Positions 59,734-64,000 of a stretch of 64,000 bases of DNA are shown one piece after another (the stretch's first letter is position 1; each line of letters starts with the position of its first letter). A program made the translations under genes and the position numbers. The notes beneath the pieces were generated by a model. It saw only the letters and a program-made list of their open reading frames with translations, did no database searches and had not been told where the DNA came from. Origin of the DNA: Bradyrhizobium sp. dw_78 (GTDB taxonomy: Bacteria; Pseudomonadota; Alphaproteobacteria; Rhizobiales; Xanthobacteraceae); assembly GCF_018449525.1 (NCBI RefSeq), contig NZ_JAAVUS010000008.1, forward strand, positions 124,001-188,000, written 5' to 3'.

Positions 59734-60561
59734 TCAGGATGCGGATTTGGTCTGTTCAAGCGCTTTCGCGATCGAGCGCAGATCCTGCCAGCTCATCCGC
59801 TTGTAGGAAGGCGAGCGCAACAGATAGGCCGGGTGAAACGTCGGTAGCGCGCGGATCGTGCGCGTGCCAGTGTCGTAATCGAACCACCGTCCGCGGGTTC
59901 GCATGATGCCTTCGCGGATCGACAGCAAGGTCTGGGTCGAGGGATTGCCCAGCGTGACCAGCACGTCCGGGTTCACCAGTTCGATTTGCCGCCGGATGAA
60001 TGGCAGGCAGATCTGGGTCTCCTGCGGCGTCGGCGTGCGGTTGCCGGGCGGCCGCCACGGAATCACATTGGCGATGTAGGCGCTGCTGCGATCGAGCCCG
60101 ATTGCCCCGATCATGCGGTCGAGCAGTTTGCCGGAACGTCCGACAAAGGGCAGGCCCTCGATGTCTTCGTCCCGTCCGGGCGCTTCGCCGACGAACATGA
60201 TGCGCGCCTGCGGGTTGCCGTCGCCGAATACCAGACGCGTGGCGGTATGTTTCAGCGCGCAGCCGTCGAATTTTTCGAGCAGCGCGCGCAGCGCTTCCAG
60301 CGTCGGTGCGGTCCGCGCGGCTTCCCGCGCCGAGACGATCGCGGCATCCGGCGCGGGCGCAGGCTCGGCGCGCGGGGCTGGGATCGCGGCGGCGGCGGGA
60401 ACCGTCCTGACAGGTCCCGGCGATGCCGTCGCACCCGCGGCAGGGACAGGTGCGGGATCGGCGAGGCGATCAAGCGGTTCTTCCGCGAGCGCGCAGTCGA
60501 CCCCGGCCTCCAGATAAAAGGCGAGCAATTGCCGGACGGTAGGGGCGGGTTCAGGCGTCAT
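59734..60561 (-). CDS. Family 4-like uracil-DNA glycosylase with an incomplete iron-sulfur cysteine set
   Basis: Removes uracil from DNA. The 275-residue chain has a Pro/Ala-rich N-terminal linker (about 30-90), the catalytic motif A VGEAPGRDEDIEGLPFVGRS, NVIPWRPPGNRTPTPQE and motif B FHPAYLLRSP. In classical family 4 enzymes four cysteines hold a 4Fe-4S cluster, in CxxC, KCRPP and ICxDxW-like positions. Here only two remain (GCALKHTATRLVFG and TQICLPF); the first Cys is Phe and the KC position is PW. The cluster is therefore probably absent or different. The family 4 call rests on motifs A and B. No UdgX KRRIH motif is seen. Confidence 0.88.
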   Translation of the reverse strand: MTPEPAPTVRQLLAFYLEAGVDCALAEEPLDRLADPAPVPAAGATASPGPVRTVPAAAAIPAPRAEPAPAPDAAIVSAREAARTAPTLEALRALLEKFDGCALKHTATRLVFGDGNPQARIMFVGEAPGRDEDIEGLPFVGRSGKLLDRMIGAIGLDRSSAYIANVIPWRPPGNRTPTPQETQICLPFIRRQIELVNPDVLVTLGNPSTQTLLSIREGIMRTRGRWFDYDTGTRTIRALPTFHPAYLLRSPSYKRMSWQDLRSIAKALEQTKSAS

Positions 60562-60591
60562 GGCGGAGGCTTTGTGGCATCAAGCCAATGT

Positions 60592-60690
60592 ATCGCGTTT
60601 TCGAGCGAAGTGGATACCGGTTTGCGAGAAGAAAACGCGCCAAAACCAAGAGCCGGGCCCGGTTTTGATTCAATCAGGACCGGACAGGCA
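60592..60690. repeat. GCGTTTTCGAGCGAAGTGG-type dispersed repeat
   Basis: ATCGCGTTTTCGAGCGAAGT, GCGAGAAGAAAACGCGCCAA, then GGTTTTGATTCAATCAGGAC. Same orientation as the 53909 copy. It lies in the gap between divergent uracil-DNA glycosylase and ETF-QO genes. Confidence 0.75.
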
Positions 60691-60809
60691 TCCGGGATGC
60701 ATTACGCCATGAGGAAATACCTCAAGGCGTATTTCCGTGGTTGTTCTTGGCGCAAAAATCGGAAACAAACGAACTTTAGATACGTTCTCAACCGGGCTGA
60801 GACCAGAGC

Positions 60810-62468
60810 ATGAGCAGCGAAGAACTACCGCCACGTGAGTCCATGGAATTCGACGTCGTGATCGTCGGCGCCGGGCCGTCCGGCCTGTCGGCCGCGATCC
60901 GGCTGAAACAGCTCAATGCCGATCTCAGCATCGTCGTGGTGGAAAAAGGCTCCGAAGTCGGTGCGCATATTCTGTCCGGCGCGGTGATCGACCCGGTGTC
61001 GCTCGACAAGCTCGTTCCGGACTGGCGCGAGGACGCCGATTGTCCGCTGAAGACGCAGGTCAAGGACGATCGCTTCTATTGGATGACGGCGGGCGGGGCG
61101 ATCCGGCTGCCGAATTTCATGATGCCGCCGCTGATGAACAACCATCATTGCTATATCGGCTCGCTCGGCAATGTGTGCCGCTGGCTGGCGCCGAAAGCCG
61201 AAGCGCTGGGCGTCGAGATCTATCCGGGCTTCGCCGCGGTCGAAGTGCTGTACGATGAAAGCGGCGCGGTGCGCGGCATCGCCACTGGCGACATGGGCGT
61301 GGCCAAGGATGGCTCGCACAAATCGTCCTATACGCGTGGCATGGAGTTGCTCGGCAAATACACGTTGTTCGCCGAAGGCGCGCGCGGCAGCCTGACCAAG
61401 CAACTGATCGCGAAGTTTTCGCTCGATGCCAAAAGCGAGCCGCCGAAATTCGGCATCGGGCTGAAGGAAGTCTGGCAGATCGATCCGGCCAAGCACCAGA
61501 AAGGCCTGATCCAGCATTCGTTCGGCTGGCCGCTGAACAACTCGACCGGCGGCGGCTCGTTCCTCTATCACTACGACGACAATCGCGTGGCGGTCGGTTT
61601 CGTCGTGCATCTCAATTATGACGATCCGTATCTGTCGCCGTTCGACGAATTCCAGCGCTTCAAGACCCATCCCGCGATCCGCGGTCTGTTCGAAGGCGGC
61701 AAGCGGCTCGCTTATGGCGCGCGCGCCATCACCGAGGGCGGCTATCAGTCGGTGCCGAAATTGAGTTTCCCGGGCGGTGCGCTGATCGGCTGCGCGGCGG
61801 GGTTCGTCAACGTGCCGCGCATCAAGGGCGTGCATAACGCGGTGGGCAGCGGCATGCTGGCGGCCGAATATGTCGCCGCCGCGCTCAATGCCGGCCGCGC
61901 CAATGATGAACTGGCCGAATACGAGAACGCATGGCGCGATTCCGCCGTCGGCAAGGATTTGTACCGGGTCCGCAACGTCAAGCCGCTATGGTCGAAGTTC
62001 GGCACCGTTGTCGGCGTCGCGCTCGGTGGCCTCGACATGTGGTGCAATACGCTTGGGTTCTCGTTGTTCGGCACGCAGTCCCACGCCAAGCCCGATCGCA
62101 AGACGCTCGATCCGGCGAAGGCGCATGCGCCGATTTCTCCGCCGAAGCCGGACGGCAAGCTTACCTTCGACAGGCTGTCCTCGGTGTTTCTGTCCAACAC
62201 CAATCATGAAGAGGACCAGCCGGTCCATCTCAAGATCGCCGACATGAACCTGCAAAAGACATCCGAGCACGATGTCTATGCCGGGCCGTCGAATCGCTAT
62301 TGTCCGGCGGGCGTCTATGAATGGGTCGAGGAGGCCTCCAGCCCCCGCTACGTGATCAACGCCCAGAATTGCGTCCACTGCAAAACCTGCGACGTCAAGG
62401 ACCCGAACGGCAACATCACCTGGGTTCCGCCGGAGGGCGGCGGCGGACCCAATTACGAGGCGATGTGA
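60810..62468 (+). CDS. Electron transfer flavoprotein-ubiquinone oxidoreductase
   Basis: A 552-residue inner-membrane flavoprotein that passes electrons from ETF, reduced by acyl-CoA and amine dehydrogenases, to ubiquinone. The N-terminal FAD site reads DVVIVGAGPSGLSAAIRLK (13-31) and GCAAGFVNVPRIKGVHNAVGSGMLAAE lies near 329-355. The C-terminal 4Fe-4S ferredoxin domain has CPAGVYEW and CVHCKTCDVKDPNGNITW. Full length and intact. Monocistronic; the etfAB genes are not in the window. ATG at 60810 follows GACCAGAGC. A TPR gene follows after 290 nt. Confidence 0.97.
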   Translation: MSSEELPPRESMEFDVVIVGAGPSGLSAAIRLKQLNADLSIVVVEKGSEVGAHILSGAVIDPVSLDKLVPDWREDADCPLKTQVKDDRFYWMTAGGAIRLPNFMMPPLMNNHHCYIGSLGNVCRWLAPKAEALGVEIYPGFAAVEVLYDESGAVRGIATGDMGVAKDGSHKSSYTRGMELLGKYTLFAEGARGSLTKQLIAKFSLDAKSEPPKFGIGLKEVWQIDPAKHQKGLIQHSFGWPLNNSTGGGSFLYHYDDNRVAVGFVVHLNYDDPYLSPFDEFQRFKTHPAIRGLFEGGKRLAYGARAITEGGYQSVPKLSFPGGALIGCAAGFVNVPRIKGVHNAVGSGMLAAEYVAAALNAGRANDELAEYENAWRDSAVGKDLYRVRNVKPLWSKFGTVVGVALGGLDMWCNTLGFSLFGTQSHAKPDRKTLDPAKAHAPISPPKPDGKLTFDRLSSVFLSNTNHEEDQPVHLKIADMNLQKTSEHDVYAGPSNRYCPAGVYEWVEEASSPRYVINAQNCVHCKTCDVKDPNGNITWVPPEGGGGPNYEAM

Positions 62469-62758
62469 CCACGATTGCGTGAGGCCACGACCCGAGGGTG
62501 CGCAGCCCTTGGCCACGATACCGCCACACTGCAAGCGTTTTGAGGCGAAGCTGGCTGAATCGGCGGTTCTCGGAGCTTCAACTTCCGAAACTTCCGATCG
62601 ATCGGCTGCCCCTGTCCTTGATTCGGTCTTCCTGCCCGTATCCTTGCGGTTGAACCATAAACGCGGCATTGTGGCGAGGCTTGGTGCCGACGATCGGGTT
62701 CGCATTCAAGATTGCCTGTAACATCCTGCCACGAAATCCTGGAGCTAGGCGAACCGTG

Positions 62759-64000
62759 ATGTTTCCCATTCGTTTCAATCGCTGGACGATCGCTGCAATC
62801 TCCGTCGCCATGCTCGGCGTGTCCGGCCCGCTCTCGGCGCAGACGCCGGAACGTCCGGCCGACACCTCGCCGCAGTTTCCTACCAGCCATGATTTGAAAT
62901 CCCTGACGATGTCGGGCAGCTACCTTGCGGCGCGTCACGCCAGCGTGGAACGGGACGCCGCCTCGGCGGCCGAATTCTATCGTTCGGCGCTGCGGACCGA
63001 TCCGAAGAACACCGAACTGCTCGATCGCGCGTTCATCTCCTCGGTTGCCGACGGCGACATCGACGAGGCGGTGAAACTCGCCGACCGCATCCTGACGGTC
63101 GACAAGTCCAACCGCGTTGCCCGTCTCGTGGTCGGCGTGCGCGACCTGAAGCTGAAGAAATATGCCAGCGCGCAAGCCAACATCAATCAATCGGTCCGCG
63201 GGCCGATCACCGATCTGGTCGCGACGCTGCTGTCCGGCTGGGCGGCCTATGGCGCCGGCGACTCCAAGCAGGCGGTCGCCAATATCGACAAGCTCGCGGG
63301 GCCGGAATGGTATCCGCTGTTCAAGGATTTGCACGCCGCCATGATCCTGGAGCTTTCCGGCAAGGAAAAGGATGCCGGCGTGCGGCTTGAGCGGGCCTAC
63401 AAGCTCGACGATTCCATGCTGCGCATCGCCGACGATTATGCGCGCTGGCTGTCGCGCAACAAGGACGAGGCGGCGGCGACCGCGGTCTACGAGGCGTTCG
63501 AGAAGAAAATCCCGCGGCATCCGCTGGTGCTGGAAGGGCTGCGCGAGACCAAGGCCGGCAAGAAGCTGCCGCCGCTGGTCGATTCGCCGCAGACCGGCGC
63601 CGCCGAAGCGCTGTACGGCATCGGTGCGACCCTGACGCGCCGCGGCGGCGAAGATCTGGCGCTGGTCTATCTGCAGCTCGCGCTCTATCTCGCGCCCAAT
63701 CATCCGCTGGCGCTGTTGGCGCTGGCCGATCTCCACGAATCCGTGAAGAAGCCGCAGCTGGCGATCAAGATTTACGAGCGCGTGCCGGCGAGCTCGCCCT
63801 TGAAGCGCAATGCGCAGATCCAGCTCGCGACCGACCTGGATGCCTCCGATCGCAGCGACGAGGCGATCAAGATCCTGAAGAGCGTCATCGCCGACGATCC
63901 GAAGGATCTCGAAGCCATCATGGCGCTCGGCAATGTCGAGCGGGGCCGCAAGAAGTTTGCCGACTGCTCCGATACCTATTCCCGTGCCATCGACGTCCTG
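62759..64000 (+). CDS. Secreted tetratricopeptide repeat protein, truncated by the window end
   Basis: The first 414 codons of a longer gene with no stop before the window edge. A Sec signal peptide comes first (MFPIRFNRWTIAAISVAMLG, cleavage after LSAQ or SAQ near 28), then several TPR units: SVERDAASAAEFYRSALRTDPKN (about 60-82), GDIDEAVKLADRILTVDKSN and YLQLALYLAPNHPLALLALADL. The protein is likely periplasmic or a lipid-free outer-surface scaffold; related Bradyrhizobium entries are simply TPR proteins. The 290 nt in front (62469-62758) hold no gene I can support; GGAGCTAGG lies before the ATG. Confidence 0.8.
   Translation, partial: MFPIRFNRWTIAAISVAMLGVSGPLSAQTPERPADTSPQFPTSHDLKSLTMSGSYLAARHASVERDAASAAEFYRSALRTDPKNTELLDRAFISSVADGDIDEAVKLADRILTVDKSNRVARLVVGVRDLKLKKYASAQANINQSVRGPITDLVATLLSGWAAYGAGDSKQAVANIDKLAGPEWYPLFKDLHAAMILELSGKEKDAGVRLERAYKLDDSMLRIADDYARWLSRNKDEAAATAVYEAFEKKIPRHPLVLEGLRETKAGKKLPPLVDSPQTGAAEALYGIGATLTRRGGEDLALVYLQLALYLAPNHPLALLALADLHESVKKPQLAIKIYERVPASSPLKRNAQIQLATDLDASDRSDEAIKILKSVIADDPKDLEAIMALGNVERGRKKFADCSDTYSRAIDVL

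Noticed and set aside
1..64000. tRNA, rRNA, CRISPR, prophage or insertion sequence
   Set aside because: No cloverleaf with a T-loop GGTTCAAATCC-type segment, no regularly spaced direct repeats, and no transposase or integrase motif was noticed on either strand. A covariance-model search would be decisive for small RNAs.

Overview
The window is a 64 kb stretch of GC-rich alphaproteobacterial chromosome. It most resembles Bradyrhizobium or a close relative in the Nitrobacteraceae (Rhodopseudomonas, Nitrobacter, Afipia). The main pointers are a single gene encoding fused cytochrome b and cytochrome c1 (fbcH) behind the Rieske gene, a fused trpE(G) gene with a short Trp-Trp leader peptide, a CcrM-type GANTC methyltransferase, and several families of dispersed repeats that I recognise from Bradyrhizobium intergenic regions. 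I see no IS element, prophage, integrase, CRISPR array, tRNA or rRNA gene. The content looks like core or shell chromosome, tightly packed, with almost every gap over 80 nt carrying a palindromic repeat or a regulatory site.

Layout. 0-9.5 kb: methyltransferase, YghU-type glutathione enzyme, secreted HExxH protein, a large dispersed repeat, a ScfR/RamB-type regulator divergent from isocitrate lyase with DUF4170 behind it, a phosphoesterase and a Nudix protein. 9.5-14.3 kb: a membrane glycosyltransferase-like protein, an acetyltransferase, and a TonB receptor plus DUF2946 gene preceded by a perfect Zur-type palindrome. 14.3-21.2 kb (minus strand): four-gene MoxR - DUF58 - BatA/DUF4159 - VWA-like operon. 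21.4-24.3 kb: DUF1285 - CoA pyrophosphatase - DUF6111 - CCA-adding enzyme operon with overlapping stops and starts. 24.3-26.7 kb (minus): trmL - queE - queD - hemF. 27-29.8 kb: fbcFH (cytochrome bc1 complex). 30-34.4 kb: dienelactone hydrolase, a toxin-antitoxin pair, trpL-trpE(G), apt. 34.4-38 kb (minus): two P-loop ATPases, then M48 peptidase and LemA. 38-44.2 kb (minus): Rsm22-like protein, SMC, DsbA-like protein, DUF721; mutY diverges from these. 45.5-52 kb: two glutathione transferases, ccrM, YpfJ-type zinc peptidase, moaB, a MarR-GNAT fusion and a glycosyltransferase. 52-56 kb (minus): a two-gene unit of a PhoU-like protein and a pyruvate phosphate dikinase-like protein that lacks the usual C-terminal barrel. 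56-64 kb: SplB-like radical SAM protein behind a LexA box, rnhB, a GT39-like membrane protein, a family 4-like uracil-DNA glycosylase, ETF-ubiquinone oxidoreductase and the start of a TPR protein cut by the window end.

The regulatory reading is the richest part: a Zur box (14260-14278), an apparently leaderless trp attenuator (31309-31456), GANTC sites at the ccrM start (48383-48401), a 34-nt operator-like palindrome before the MarR-GNAT gene (51281-51314), a LexA box (56073-56087) and TTACA repeats between the aceA regulator and aceA (5311-5363). The best candidates for something undescribed are the PhoU-like/PPDK-like pair (52252-55936), the twin P-loop ATPase pair (34387-35870), the Zur-DUF2946-receptor unit, and a QueD homologue with a PTPS-III-type active site inside a queuosine operon.
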